Shown one piece after another: positions 1 through 11,555 of a stretch of 64,000 bases of DNA; position 1 is the first letter of the stretch; each line of letters opens with the position of its first letter. The translations under genes were made by a program, and so were the position numbers. The notes beneath the pieces are model-generated. The model was not told where the DNA came from. It saw nothing but the letters and a program-made list of their open reading frames with translations, and did not search any database. This DNA is from Amphibalanus amphitrite (Eukaryota > Arthropoda > Thecostraca > Balanomorpha > Balanidae): assembly GCF_019059575.1 (NCBI RefSeq), contig NW_024882904.1:62001-126000 (forward strand), read 5' to 3'.

Positions 1-338
1 AACCCGTTCATCATCATCTCCTGCGGTTTCGAACACGCCTGTTAGGTGGTGCGGTAGACCGCGCCCAAAGCCAGGGCCCCGGTAACGTGAGGTAGCCGAG
101 TCGGGGCAGCGTGCGCTGACCCAAGCCGGGGCCGCGCGTCCTCCCGGTGTCATGTGATAGCCCGGGGCTGCCCGCGGGGATGCGGTAGACCGCGCCCAAA
201 GCTGCGGCCCCGGCTTGGGTCAGCGCACGCTGCCCCGACTCGGCTACCTCACGTTACCGGGGCCCTGGCTTTGGGCGCGGTCTACCGCACCACCTAACAG
301 GCGTGTTCGAAACCGCAGGAGATGATGATGAACGGGTT
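1..338. repeat. GC-rich long hairpin (inverted repeat)
   Basis: Bases 1 to about 143 are repeated as the reverse complement at about 203-338, leaving a loop of roughly 60 bases. The match looks nearly perfect, from the outer AACCCGTTCATC to the inner CAAGCCGGGGCCGC. The loop starts its final part with a second direct copy of GGTAGACCGCGCCCAAAGC, also present in the left arm at about 52. The left end coincides with the window edge, so the arm may extend further. Small reading frames here are products of the hairpin. Confidence 0.85.
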
Positions 339-839
339 TATCGAAACTTGATTGGATGAGCCTATCGGTAATAGCGATTTCAGTATGTGCATTTATTGTT
401 CATAGTGGTGTGAAATGTGGTTGGGGTACGACCGACAACCCGTCGGGGCGAATTTCGCACTGGGGTACTCAAAATTTGAAGAATTTAAGACGTTTCCATG
501 AGTTTTGAAGGTATGGATCAGTTCTAAAAATCCAGCCGAGGTGAGGTGTGGCATTCTGACATCTCATTCAAAATCATTATTTGAAAATAGTCGGATCTGA
601 ACAAAAATATCAGAGGACATTCTCAGCACTATTCTAATCATGAATCTGCCAGGCATTTGATGCGCATTTGCTTCAATTAGGGTGCAGATCTGCTTTTGTA
701 TGGGGCCGTACCCAAATCTGCTATATTTGGGTACGATGACGTCACATGCGTAGCCATTTTTAGCAGATTTCTGTTAAGAATAGCAGACTGCTAAAAATAG
801 CAGATTTTACCATAGTTTCCCCGACTGCTATGATCCCCA
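339..839. other. anonymous sequence, no gene seen
   Basis: No coding signal. Between about 690 and 812 the word AGCAGA/TCTGCT recurs several times on both strands, probably a relic of a short inverted element. Confidence 0.5.
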
Positions 840-1376
840 CAGCACAGGCAGGTTTGCCGTCTGCGCCCGCCATTGCCTCGCCAATCTGTTTTGCACGGGC
901 TGGAAGGTTCTCAACGTCCAGATCGGGGCATAGTAGCCGCAGCTGAGCAGACGCAGTCGCATTTCAATTTATACCGTCGAGAAACAGAGATTTTATCAGA
1001 GCCCGTTGACGACAGAAGTGTCCGCCTTGGTATCAGGAAAGGCGTTCACAAACAGAGACTGCAACGCAGCCAGAAACATACCGTAAGTCTCGCCGGGAAG
1101 TCTGGCGCGGGTCCCGAGCGCAGTCTGGTACGACCTGCTGGCCACCGAGCTCGTGTCGTCCTCCGTCAGCGAGTCAGAGTCCATGATGCCGATCCTCGAG
1201 CCCAGGCCCAGCAACGCCTTGCCGATCGCCTTTTTCCCATCTCCCACTTGCAGCCGGTACGCCTTCACTTTCCGCATGAACGTATCAAGTTCCTCCCCTT
1301 CACCCCACACCACACGGCTGTCCCCATGTCCATCCATCGCGACTATCGCTGCCACCAGTGTGACGGTCCGCCCCAC
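840..1376 (-). pseudogene. gag-like retroelement fragment, broken
   Basis: On the minus strand a 126-residue frame (1376 to 996) contains a stretch reading PGETYGMFLAALQSLFVNAF. This resembles the capsid-like part of LTR-retrotransposon Gag proteins, where a short Arg-rich patch precedes a PGE(S/T) motif and an amphipathic helix. The upstream part has FMRKVKAYRLQ, also like a Gag helix. After the stop near 996 a second frame continues to about 840 with an Ala-rich stretch (ENLPARAKQIGEA), suggesting a frame break. No zinc knuckle, protease, reverse transcriptase or LTR was found next to it. The recognition rests on motif style only, so a different Ala/Arg-rich relic is possible. Confidence 0.35.
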
Positions 1377-1794
1377 TCACCGGTCACTGTAGTACCTACT
1401 GATTCTCCGCCGCCGCGCTGACCCGTGGGTCAGCTGATGTCCGACCCGTCCACCAGAGGCGCGCCAGTCGCCCATAGGCGCGCTCAGGTATCCCAGAACC
1501 CCACACAACACCACACCATATTTTGATCTTGATTATTGATCCCTCGCCCTCTCCGGCCGAGAGGAGGCACGAGTGCAAACCCAATCGCTCGAAGGTTTTC
1601 TTGCGATTACTCGCTACGCGCTGGTCAGGGAAAAATAAAAGCCGGTACGCTTGACCTTTGATTTCAGCTGGTTCTTGTGACACCAATGTTTTTTTTTTCA
1701 GGTTAGGTAAGGTCACTGAACTATGATGTCATAAGTAAACCTGCGTATGGTCTTAAAATATCACAGTCACAACGTTTTCAGTGACAGGAGATCT
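1377..1794. other. anonymous sequence, no gene seen
   Basis: No recognisable coding or repeat structure apart from a T-run at about 1687-1699. The minus-strand 106-residue frame over it shows no family features. Confidence 0.4.
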
Positions 1795-2975
1795 TTAACC
1801 CGCGCCCCAATGGGATCGGGATCTGTGTATAACACGCCCCACTGGGGAGGGGGGGGGGCTATTCATAGCCCCCTCCTAACTTCAAAATTACTGGGCCGAT
1901 CGTCCAAATTCAAACGGCATTTGATAGCCCCTGAAAACCTGTTGAGCGGATTCTAATTTCATTGACCTCAAGGTCACCGATGACGTCACAGGTCAGGTCA
2001 AAGTAAAAATTATTGATTATTGGCTTGTTCACTTTTTGGGCTCTGGCTGCCGTCTTACAAGTCAGATCAGGCTGATTTTTGGTTTACACACTCGTGAACA
2101 GATGCTTTAGATACCCTGAGGGTACTAAGCTTATACTTTGATTTTCAGGTCAGGGTCAGGTCATCATAGGTCACGGAAATCTTATGTCATAAGTCGGTCA
2201 CGTGACACATGTTTTATCGTCCATTTAGGCCATATATTTCTAATTCGGTGTCGCCTGTGTCATTTGAGGCCATTTTCATCTTAATATGGCTGAGGTCAAG
2301 TCACGCTCAGGTCAAAAAAGGTCAATTTTCAAAGTTGAAATTTTTCAACAAAAACATTTCTATCGGATGCAGTTGGAGCTCAGAAACACAATGGTGCTAT
2401 TTATATTGGTGTACGATATCAAAAACGTACCGAAAAATTGATTTGATAAATTTATAATTGTGATTTCTTTGCAATAATGCGTATAACTTGGCTATTTTTG
2501 AAGATATTTAGCTAAAACTTGCTAGAGTAAGTCATAACCATGTGTTCTATCACATATATTCCAGTTTTTTTTTCGAAAATAAAAAAGACAAAAATATAAA
2601 CATATAAATTTTGAAATTTATTATATATACTTCTCAAAATTTGCAAATTTTTGAAAATCCGTGATAGAAGTGTGATAGCGCAGTCTATTATGAGTCCTCT
2701 CATGCAAAGAAATTGGATCTAGCTTAAAAACTGAGCTCTTGGGAGCGATTGCCGTGGTTCAATGTTTTGCGTCGAAATCGGACGAACATGACGTCACTCT
2801 GACGTCATTTCCGGCCGACCTATGGTAGCTACGAAGTTCATATTTTAACGCAAGGTGTCAAATTGATGCAGCCAAAGGTATTGAAAGTTTGGCGTCGATA
2901 CGTCAAGTGGTTTGGAAGTTATTGCAGACAAACGGGAGGGGGCTATGAAGCCCCCCCCCGTGGGGCGCGGGTTAA
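1795..2975 (+). mobile_element. TTAA-flanked non-autonomous element, family A copy 1
   Basis: Bounded by TTAA at 1795-1798 and 2972-2975, with ends reading inward CCCGCGCCCCA on both sides. Just inside each end is a G-tract/C-tract hairpin whose spacer is itself complementary (CTAT..ATAG on the left). No transposase is encoded. The interior is rich in AGGTCA/TGACCT and TGACGTCA words. A related copy in the opposite orientation lies at 40227-41421. The TTAA duplication fits piggyBac- or Kolobok-type transposition, but the source of transposase is unknown. Confidence 0.8.
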
Positions 2976-3088
2976 CAAGAAGATGAAACTTACAGGATTG
3001 AGTGATCTTCCGAGCCATCAAAACTTGTACATCTCGGACTTTTGATAAAGTTCACCTCATTTCAGGTCAGTCACGTGACCTTACCATT

Positions 3089-3976
3089 TTAACCCGCGCC
3101 CTGATGGGGTCTGCCGAGCAACGTGGTCTGATGGGGGGGCATTTTGGCCCCCCTTAAGATCTCGAGAACCACGCACCATAGCGACAAGCGGCAAACGGCG
3201 TTGGATAGCCCCAACGGGGAACTACCTTGTGACCCAATGTCATTGACCTCGGTCTAACCGATGACGTCACAGGTCAGGTCAAAGGTCGAATTTTCACCGT
3301 TTACAGGCATTTCAAGAAATGCGTTGTAAAAATGCGTTGTATTTTTAATTTGTGACCCTCAGTAACCTTACCTCTGTGACCTGACCTGGTATCAGTGACC
3401 TCAAATAGCAAAATATGTGTTTGAAGAACATTTCGTCATTAAGAGTGTGACGTCATTTATGACGTCATTAGGGTCATATTAGTTTTTCGTCAATAACCGA
3501 TCAAGTTGGGCTAGCGAGGCGGAAAAGCCACCAATGGACTCAGGAAGACCTGCCGAATCGATTGCTATGCGACATGACTTACTTCGACCAATTTCGTGAC
3601 CTGGGGGCGCTGACCTGACCTTGACCTGAGGTCAACACCCCAAGTTGACCTCATACACACAAAAAGTATATCATTCGACGTGCCAGAGCAAGGCGAGCAC
3701 GATGCTGCCCAAATCGCGGCTCTGCGACCATGTATTGCGAAATTATTCACCAAAAACGGAACCGTACCTTGGGGCCCTTGACCTGACTTCAGAGGTCACC
3801 GGTTGACCTAGGACCTTAAAACCGGGTATCAGTCTCTGCGTCTCGTAACGGCGCACACGCTCGTTTTTTCCGCGACGCGCTAGCTCCACCAGGGGCGAAA
3901 CGGCGGGGGGTCGTACCCCCCCCCCCCCCCTCGGCCGGCGTGTATGTAGAAAACCAATAGGTCCGGCGAGGGTTAA
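3089..3976 (+). mobile_element. TTAA-flanked non-autonomous element, family B copy 1
   Basis: TTAA at 3089-3092 and 3973-3976. The left end reads CCCGCGCCCTGATGGGG; the right end reads inward CCCTCGCCGGACC, so the two ends are less alike than in other copies and the unit may be a recombinant. G/C-tract hairpins lie near 3133-3153 and 3904-3932. The segment 3400-3700 is a reverse-complement relative of 33.95-34.14 kb plus 35.06-35.27 kb, where another element has inserted. Confidence 0.65.
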
Positions 3977-4028
3977 AGACTCATAACCGCAAAGTATAAT
4001 CTGTTTTCAATAACTAACAGTGTGTTTC

Positions 4029-4195
4029 TTAACCCGGCGGCCGCTGGGCCTCCGCACCACCCGTCAGCCGCTGAAGGGGGGCGGTGCATATAGTTGCCCC
4101 CCCCTTTACTTCTGCGACGATTCGTCGCAACGCGAAGAGATAAAGAGACGAAACTTCGCACACATCTTCCTGAATACCTAGCCGAGGTTTTTAAC
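4029..4195 (+). mobile_element. left part of a TTAA element, interrupted
   Basis: Begins with TTAACCCGGCGG at 4029, then a G-tract (about 4075) and C-tract (about 4097) as in the other TTAA elements. It runs into the palindrome at 4242-4828. The body appears to resume after 4829 with TGACGTCA words. The right end was not located. Confidence 0.5.
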
Positions 4196-4241
4196 AAATT
4201 TGGTGTCGTATGTTGTTTTAAAGTCATTTTTCCCAGGAAAT

Positions 4242-4828
4242 TAGTTATGTATGCTCACTTTTCGGATTATTCTCTGGGATAATAATATCTAACTCACAAG
4301 TCCATATATTTCGGATGATATTGCTCACCCTTGGTCACTGGACAAAATAAAAACAATTACATGTATGAAAAACCACACACCAAAATTATTCCCTAGACGG
4401 GTTACATTTTTCAAAAATATATCACTTGCCAAAAAACTGACACGGTCTTTTAGCTTGCATGTTCCTCTACATAACAAGTAGTGCAACCAATCTTCTAAGT
4501 TCTACATATACCTATGGATGTATCTCTGTAGACACAAGTATAGGTAGTAGGTATCCATAGGTATATGTAGAACTTAGAAGATTGGTTGCACTACTTGTTA
4601 TGTAGAGGAACATGCAAGCTAAAAGACCGTGTCAGTTTTTTGGCAAGTGATATATTTTTGAAAAATGTAACCCGTCTAGGGAATAATTTTGGTGTGTGGT
4701 TTTTCATACATGTAATTGTTTTTATTTTGTCCAGTGACCAAGGGTGAGCAATATCATCCGAAATATATGGACTTGTGAGTTAGATATTATTATCCCAGAG
4801 AATAATCCGAAAAGTGAGCATACATAAT
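4242..4828. repeat. near-perfect palindromic foldback element
   Basis: An arm of about 275 bases (4242-4518) is repeated as its reverse complement at about 4551-4828, with a spacer of about 32 bases. The ends read TTATGTATGCTCAC and GTGAGCATACATAA. By eye the arms are almost identical. The 13-mer AAATTTGGTGTCG stands on both sides (4197-4209 and about 4829-4841) and could be a duplicated target or shared ancestry. Confidence 0.85.
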
Positions 4829-5178
4829 AAATTTGGTGTCGATTTCATTTCAACTGACGTCACAGTGACGTCAGAAGTCAAATTGTAGATTTGCGACTTC
4901 CAGCTTCTTCATGATATATGCGATATATGAGACCGAATAAAAATGACCGATTATTGGTCAGGAACTAGCTGGAAGTGTACCTAGATGTTTTAGGATGACA
5001 GCAGGTGCTGCTTAATTCACTTAAAGGTACATTGTCAGCTAAAATACACAATTTGATATTTGGTAGAATCAGCACTCCACTTTACGAAATTGAAGTCAGA
5101 TTTTCGAAATTCGGTCTGAGTCACGAGCAATTTAATGTTGAAATTGGGATTTCACCTACTTTTTGTACTATTTTTACC

Positions 5179-6136
5179 TTAACCCTAGAACGCCTAGGGG
5201 GGGGGGGGTTGTATCAACCCCCGCCCCCCCCCCCCCCGAGGTTTTTTCGAAGTGCACGCTAAACGGCTTGTCGTAGCGGCCTGAAATTTTCAATACCCTC
5301 TGGGGCAACCTTTGCGCATCTTTTGCCGAAAAAAATTGATCGGGTCATGTCAGGTCACGGAATTATGACGTCATAAGAGGTACAGCCTCCGGCCGACAGT
5401 TACCAAACGTGTGCGCCGAATCCCTAGGTTTTCTGCCGGCGATACCCACATTGTTTGATGGATCATGATGAAACTTCCCATGCATGTTCAGGCAAGCATT
5501 GGCTATCGTGTGGTGCAAGAAAATTGACCGGGTCAGGTCAGGTCACGGAGCTATGACGTCACAAGAGGAACAGCGTCCGGTGCTATTTTTGAAAAGCGCC
5601 CGAACCACTATTTTGCTAATTCTTGTCACCTCAATGGGAATATGCAGCAATATTAGCTTCTATAGGGAGCAAATGGACCTCCCAAATCCAAAAATACAAT
5701 CAGATTTCAAAAATTTTTATTTTGATTTTTCGAATTTCTGCCGCCGACTGTGACCTTGCCGACTTCCGGCGCTCCCAACGCGCCATTTTTAGAGCTAGGG
5801 AAACGAAATACATACCAAACGATAGAGAATTGATCAAGGAACACGATAGTGAAGGTTTTAAGTCGATATCTCCCACCGTTTTGCCGCAATCGCCGCGGAA
5901 AGTTGAAAAAGTTTGATTTTTTCGGAAAATTTGACCTTTGACCGGTCATAAGTAGGTCAAATGTTGACCTAGGACCAAAAAGTATACCACCAATCGCGAG
6001 ATCTCGTTAAGAGCAATCCGTTGGTTTTTTCCGCTAAGCTCTACGACCTTCCGTTTCGAAACGCCAGGGGGGGTCGTAACAGCCCCCCCCCTGGTCGTTC
6101 GTGTTATGAGAAATGGCCTGGTCGTGCGAGGGTTAA
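5179..6136 (+). mobile_element. TTAA-flanked non-autonomous element, family D copy 1
   Basis: TTAA at 5179-5182 and 6133-6136. Subterminal hairpins: a G-run then TTG..CAA then a C-run at 5199-5236, and a second near 6066-6092. The right half (5700-6092) is the inverted relative of 34190-34560, and the left part the relative of 34860-35040, so this family has a second full copy at 34137-35057. No coding capacity. Confidence 0.8.
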
Positions 6137-7014
6137 CCCTATTAGTGGCAGGGGGGGTTGTTTTCATCCACCCCTCAGGTTTTTCGGGAATATCTCCGAA
6201 ACCGCTGAAGCTACGATGCTGAAATTTTCTGACTTTTCCTAAAACTAAATTGGGCACATTCCCTGACAATGTCAAGTTCATAACTTTACCAGGAGCGGCT
6301 CCAGAGTACTGGGAATTGGGGGGTCCTATTCGTGAAGCGAGTCATTTGGGCGAAGATCACGATGCTGGACCAGTTTTACGAACAGTGAATGAAAGGTATC
6401 ATGTGATAACATATACAGTTATTGTGCATCCTCTTTTGACACGTTTTTGCTATAACAGGCGGATCCAGGCGTCCAAAAAGGGGGGTTATGTTTTACCTCC
6501 TAACATAGGTGCCCTGACACCGCCTATGCATGACCAATACAATTGTAGTCGTTCTCTCATAAGAAAATTCTAACATAACAAGACCATTACCACCCTTTTT
6601 AGAAACAGTACCAACAAAAACCTTATTTACTATACTTTTTGTGTACCCCCAATCTCAATGATCTGTATCCGCCTATGATTTTTGAAAATGCATATTTTTA
6701 GGATCCATGTGAATTCCTGGTACATTCTCTATCGATCGGCAAAAGTTGCGTTAAGATTGGTTCAGAAACCTGGCCGTGATAAACAGTCTAAAATGTATCT
6801 GCAATTTGCCCTTTTTACCCCCCTCTACCCCCCCCCCTATTGACATTTTTTAATTCTTATTTTTTAGAAATGTAGATCACGTTGAGCGAAATCGAATGCC
6901 GTTTGAATTTTGAAAATCGGCCCGTTAGATCTCGAGATATCAAGGGGGGGTCGTAAACAGCCCCCCCCCTGCCACTAATAGGGGTAGCCAGGAGCCTGCC
7001 ACTAATAGGGTTAA
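6133..7014 (+). mobile_element. TTAA-flanked non-autonomous element, family E
   Basis: The left end TTAACCCTATTAGTGGCAGG at 6133 is matched by the inverted right end, CCACTAATAGGGTTAA, finishing at 7014. A second internal copy of GCCACTAATAGGGG lies at 6970-6984. It shares the TTAA at 6133-6136 with the preceding element, so one inserted at the other's end. The spacer hairpins are weaker here. No coding capacity. Confidence 0.8.
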
Positions 7015-7229
7015 AACCCACCAGATTCCTCAACTATCACTATATTTGAATCGCGTGAAATCGGAGCTTCTCTACGAAACTTCAAATCAAAAGTTAATTT
7101 GCGATTTTGCCGAATATCAACATAATAATACCAGTAAAACGCCTTTTGGGCGAAGAACGAGCGAGCGAGATAGTGAGCCCTGCACGTGCGGCAAAGGCGA
7201 GAGGGTACTTCCAACGGGCTTGCGCAAAG

Positions 7230-8000
7230 CATCCTTCTAACCGGTCGCTAGCGGTGTACCAAATTTGAACGCAATCGGCCCAGCCGTTCCTGAGATCTGG
7301 AAGCGGCATTCTGCACGTGCGCACGTGCAAACGGGGTCCAAACTGACTTTTGCAAGGCACCTTACTAACTGGTCCCCAGCCGTGTACCAAATTTGAGCGC
7401 AATCGGCCCAGCCGTTCTCGAGATCTGGAAGCGCCCCCTGCACGTGCGCACGTGCAGTAGCACCTTAACCGCAACACATGGGAATACATTGCCTGGTGGG
7501 TGCCTACCTGTATGCCAAGTTTCAGCGAAATGGCCCCAGTAATTACCGAGTTATTAAAATGGGAACAAATTTGACACCTCTCATTGTTGTATTTTGCACG
7601 TGCACTGGGGGTGACCCACATGCATCGGCAGTATCCTATTTTTGGTAGAAGGGATGCTGCTACCCTACAAAAATTACCGCAAGTCAATCGCCCAAGCGGC
7701 TGCTGAGATATGAGCCTCTCAAAATCACTACTTTTGCAAAACAGCTTGAACACCCATCACTTTTCACGTGGCACGTGCCACGACGGGTCACTGAGGTGTA
7801 TCAAAAGTAGTCAATTACGGGGTAGAAGGGATGGGGCTACCCAGCAAAAAAGACCGCAGGCCAATCGGTCCAGCGGTCGCTGAGATATAAGCCTCTCAAA
7901 AGCGTTACAGGCCAGGCCGGGCCGCTCATACTGAGATTTTTCCGTTATATTGAAAAGACTCGCTTCGCTCGCTGCGCTCGCTCGCTCGTAATCATCCTAG
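7230..8000. repeat. diverged tandem units with CACGTGC palindromes
   Basis: Four to five diverged units of about 120-200 bases. Each has a segment like CCAAATTTGAACGCAATCGG, then CCAGCCGTTCTCGAGATCT, then a CACGTGCGCACGTGC-type palindrome. The last unit ends in a CTCGCTTCGCTCGCTG-type run (about 7960). Similar units occur at 15626-16150. Long minus-strand frames across it (7094-7753) follow the repeat and are not taken as genes. Confidence 0.6.
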
Positions 8001-8610
8001 GTTATGAAAATTATAAATGTATTACCAGTTAAATTATTTTCAAAAACCATTGGCGTTTCGCATTTTTCATTTTGCAAAAAGAAAGCAGAAACCGATTCGC
8101 CGATGCTGTGGCTTTGGACAAGCTTTGGAGATTAGTAAACATTAGTAACATTCACTCAACGTTGGCGCCGGAATTCCCGGCTTTGGACCCGGCGAATCGA
8201 TACGCCGCAAAAGTAAACAAAGCCGGGTTGACGAGATTCAACGTTCGGGTATGGTGGTACGAGGGTATTTGGTTGTGTGTTGGCATCATTTTTTTTTTTG
8301 CCTTTTTCTTTAAATGTGGAACGGGCGTGAGGCTTATATTGAAAAAATATCGTTATAGCTTGCCTTCGGAAATTGCGTGATAGATGTATGAAGTGCGCCA
8401 TTCAAGGTGACGATTTCGCTGTCGGCCATCATGAAAATAGTGATGAAGGCTTTTCGCACGTACTATTTTAGACTCGCAAGCGACTCTGTAATCATTTATC
8501 GAAAGATCGTGTTTGAAGAATCCGGTAATTCTGAAACTTGCACAGAACGACTTCTAAAATTCGATTTGTGCAATCTTATAAAAATGAAAAAGGTGATAGT
8601 TTCCCTTTAA
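8001..8610. other. anonymous sequence, no gene seen
   Basis: Short frames only; the 102-residue plus frame at 8072-8380 has no family features. A T-run lies at 8289-8299. Confidence 0.4.
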
Positions 8611-8792
8611 GGCCGAAACAGATTCTTTCCGCGTTCAGGAAATCGCATGCGAGAGCCTATTTAAATACATTATAATTCTTCCCGCATCAATCGCATCCGG
8701 GAGGTGCGTGCGATTGATGCGAGCGTGCTTCCATGTATTTGAAAAGGCTCTCGCATGCGATTTCCTGACTGCGGAAAGAGTCTGTTTCTGGC
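8611..8792. repeat. short foldback (miniature inverted-repeat) element
   Basis: GGCCGAAACAGA at 8611 is matched in inverted form by TCTGTTTCTGGC ending at 8792. Arms of about 75 bases include the shared GGAAATCGCATGCGAGAGCC; the loop contains GCGATTGATGCG. Some mismatches separate the arms. Confidence 0.8.
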
Positions 8793-8929
8793 ATTACAGT
8801 TGAGTTTCATGCTCAGCGACATCAGAAACGGTACATATCGGAAAACGACAAAATTTTATGACGTCACTGTGACGTCATCATAAGTGCTGCAACCACTTAA
8901 CTTTCCTCAAACATTGCCTAGGTATCCAT

Positions 8930-9817
8930 TTAACCCTCGCCCGTATAGGGGGGGGGGGGGTCGAACGGACCCCCCCTCGGTTTTTCGCGAATAACTCGCG
9001 TAAAAAGCGGCCGATCGCGACGAAACTTTCAGTACCCTCGCGTTAATCAATTTTACACCTACCCTGAAATTTTCATGACCCTGACCCTAATGACCTTTGA
9101 CCTGTGCCCTACTTTTCGAGACCATGTTTGGCCGGAATCGCGATTCGGCATATGTCGGCTCGCATTAGCCGCGCGTTTGCAGTCTTTTCGTGGTTTTAAG
9201 CGTTCAAACATGGGATCTGATGTTGCTCCTATCCATTAGGGTGGGTGTCAAGGTCACCGGAAGGTCAGGTCAGGTCATTGACCTTTGATGACCTCGGTTC
9301 ACTTTTCCGAGTTTTACATGTTTCTAGGCCAGTTTTTGGAGCTGAATTCGAATTTGGCAACCATATGAACATTTACGAAGTAGTTTTAGCACCTTCGTAA
9401 CATGTTACGAAGCTGTCAGAGGCGGTTGCCACCTACTACGAATACCCTTACTGGTTGACCTGACCTGACCTGACCCAACCTGGCCTAAATGCATGAAGAC
9501 ATCATCTGTGATCAAAACTAACATGATATTCGTGATCAGCACCCCGAAAAACCTCATAACAGCCACGCTTTACGACTTTCTAACAGGTCCCGATTTTCCC
9601 GACTTTTGGGTCATTGACCTGACCTGGAAGGTCAACCGATGACCTAGGACCTTAAAATTGGGTATCATCGGCTTTCTCTCGTCACGGGCAACACGCTCGT
9701 TTTTTCCGCGAAGCTCTAGCTCGATCAGGGGCGAAACGGCAAGGGGGGGTCCAACGGACCCCCCCCCCCCCCTTATACGTTCGCGGCTGTAAAAACACCA
9801 ATACGGGCGAGGGTTAA
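8930..9817 (+). mobile_element. TTAA-flanked non-autonomous element, family F
   Basis: TTAA at 8930-8933 and 9814-9817 with matching inverted ends CCCTCGCCCGTAT. Hairpins with complementary inner stems stand at both ends (TC..GA on the left, TCC..GGA on the right). The right 200 bases resemble the right end of family B (3770-3976), including CACGCTCGTTTTTTCCGCG. The inside has many AGGTCA/TGACCT words. Confidence 0.85.
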
Positions 9818-10195
9818 AGCTATGCCAAGTTTCACGTTCGTAGCTCATCAGGTTTCGGAGATATTCTACAAAACGTAAAGGGGGCAACTTTATGCCCCCT
9901 CCAGTGGCTCGTGGGCTAAGAAATGGAACGCAGTTGAAATGGAAGGCAATTTAATAGGGATCAGGATCATACAAAATAAATTATCAGGAGAAATTTTCCC
10001 AATTTAAGAATGAAGCATCAGCATCGAAAAAAGCGAGCAGGGAAGAACGGGGCAAGGAAGGTAGGCTTTGGCCCGGTCTCCCCTACTCCAACGCACGCCG
10101 CACATATCATACACAAATAGCCACACATGATACAAAAGTAGCACAAGCAGTACCGGCACAAACGCACGCATACAAAAACATGACGAGTGCCGAGT
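9818..10195. other. anonymous sequence, no gene seen
   Basis: Starts with the recurring element module (AAGTTTCACG...GTTTCGGAGATAT at about 9827) and a small G/C hairpin at 9877-9900, so probably the remainder of an older element around family F. Nothing coding. Confidence 0.4.
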
Positions 10196-10470
10196 AGTGA
10201 TGTCAATTACGGAAAATTGGATTACCGATACCAAACCAACTACCGACCAAAACCACGGGAAAATACCAAAACCAAACCAACTTGGGAAAATGAGGGAAAT
10301 ACCAACTTTTACCGATTTCTTAGCCTCTTATACATTAGTGAGGGCTTATGATACCAACAAAATACCAAACACATTACGATTGAAATACCAAATGCCAAGT
10401 TGGTATCGGTTTGGTATCGGTATACCAAAAAGTTGGTATCCGATTGACATCTCTAGTGCCGAGCGTACCA
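10196..10470. repeat. GGTATCGG/CCGATACC word-repeat element
   Basis: The left part has repeated ATACCAAACC-type words. The right part has their complement, GGTATCGGTTTGGTATCGG. The two form a degenerate inverted repeat centred near 10335. Confidence 0.6.
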
Positions 10471-10696
10471 CGAACATAGGTACTTAATACTCACTCGGCA
10501 GCAGAAGTCAATTTGTTCTGTAACGACTTGGCCATCTGCGATACATGATTCATGTCTGTAAACGAGAGAACATGATCAGAGCAGTGATGATGTGCATGGC
10601 CCGCCAGGGTGGAGACGGCGGCCACCGTACAACCAGTCTCAACTATATACTTTGGCATTGAAGGTTTGAGATCCCTACCTATTTTTTTTTCAATAT

Positions 10697-10750
10697 GGTC
10701 TATTCAGGGGTGCGGAGCCGGAGCCGGAGCTGGAGCCGGCATATTTTGCT

Positions 10751-10782
<32 letters not shown>

Positions 10783-11131
10783 TGAAACAGTATAGCCCGG
10801 AGCCGGAGCCGGAGTCGGAGTCGTCAAAGAAGGCGGCGACTCCGGCTCCTTTTTGTTTGAAGAGGAAATAATTATTGACCTAGTTTGGTTTGACAGATCA
10901 AGGCAGTAAAACATGCGGTATTCAAAATATGAAAATAGCCTTGTTATGCAAATACAGAAGCAGCGTGCACCAATCCCATCGTCTTTTTTCTTCCATCCGT
11001 ATTTAATTGCATGGGGGATGTACTGAGTATTGGAGCCGGAGCCGGAGCCGGACCATTTTACTCGGAGCCGAGGCCGGAGCCGGAGCCGGAGCCGTCTGAA
11101 ATTTCCACGGCTCCGCATCCCTGGGTCTATT
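10697..11131 (+). mobile_element. hAT-type miniature element copy 1 with 8-bp target duplication
   Basis: The element is 10705-11123. It starts CAGGGGTGCGGAGCC and ends GGCTCCGCATCCCTG, a good inverted pair. Both sides carry the perfect 8-bp direct repeat GGTCTATT (10697-10704 and 11124-11131), which fits hAT transposition. Inside each end are runs of the hexamer GGAGCC or its complement; the middle 250 bases are not repetitive. A second copy is at 18421-18869. No transposase. Confidence 0.9.
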
Positions 11132-11169
11132 AACAAAAAAATAAAAAAGGCACTTATTGACTGATAATG

Positions 11170-11207
11170 TTAACCCGCGCCCGTATTGGTGTTTCCATTA
11201 CGGGCGC
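11170..11207 (+). mobile_element. TTAA element end remnant
   Basis: TTAACCCGCGCCCGTATTGG matches the ends of the TTAA elements and is followed by an inverted TACGGGCGC. The rest of the element is missing or replaced. Confidence 0.5.
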
Positions 11208-11210
11208 AAG

Positions 11211-11393
11211 AGCAAAAATTCGGGTATATTCGGTTACAGATATTTGTCAACCGATACCAGCAGGCGCCACAATTGTAGATGTCAAAACAGAATTGAACTT
11301 TGTCAACCAGTAAATTCTTTTGACATATACAATGTGGCGCCTGCTGGTATTGGTTGACAAAGTTCTGTAATCGAATATTTCCGAATTTTTGCT
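11211..11393. repeat. foldback element
   Basis: The left arm, AGCAAAAATTCGG onward (11211-11278), is matched by the inverted right arm ending CCGAATTTTTGCT (about 11328-11393). The arms share CCAGCAGGCGCCACA. Loop about 50 bases. Confidence 0.85.
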
Positions 11394-11404
11394 ATTTTGT
11401 CATT

Positions 11405-11555
11405 TTATTCAGACTAGAGGTACACGTACATGTTTACGCGATAACTGTATGTTTTGATTTATGTTATGCTACGGGTGCATTAGGTTGGGTGATTGACTTG
11501 TATTTTTAGCTGTATTATTTGGGTAGATTTGGGTAGCTGTTTTTAATTTAATTGT
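11405..11555 (+). repeat. AGACTAGAGGTAC repeat, copy 1, 5' part
   Basis: About 150 bases similar to 16205-16365. This copy is interrupted by the L2/CR1-like retrotransposon; its continuation is at 15341-15625. Confidence 0.7.

Noticed and set aside
7094-7753. 219-residue minus-strand frame as a gene
   Set aside because: Reads through the diverged CACGTGC tandem units; internal similarity (GLGRLRS, NGWADC) mirrors the DNA repeat.
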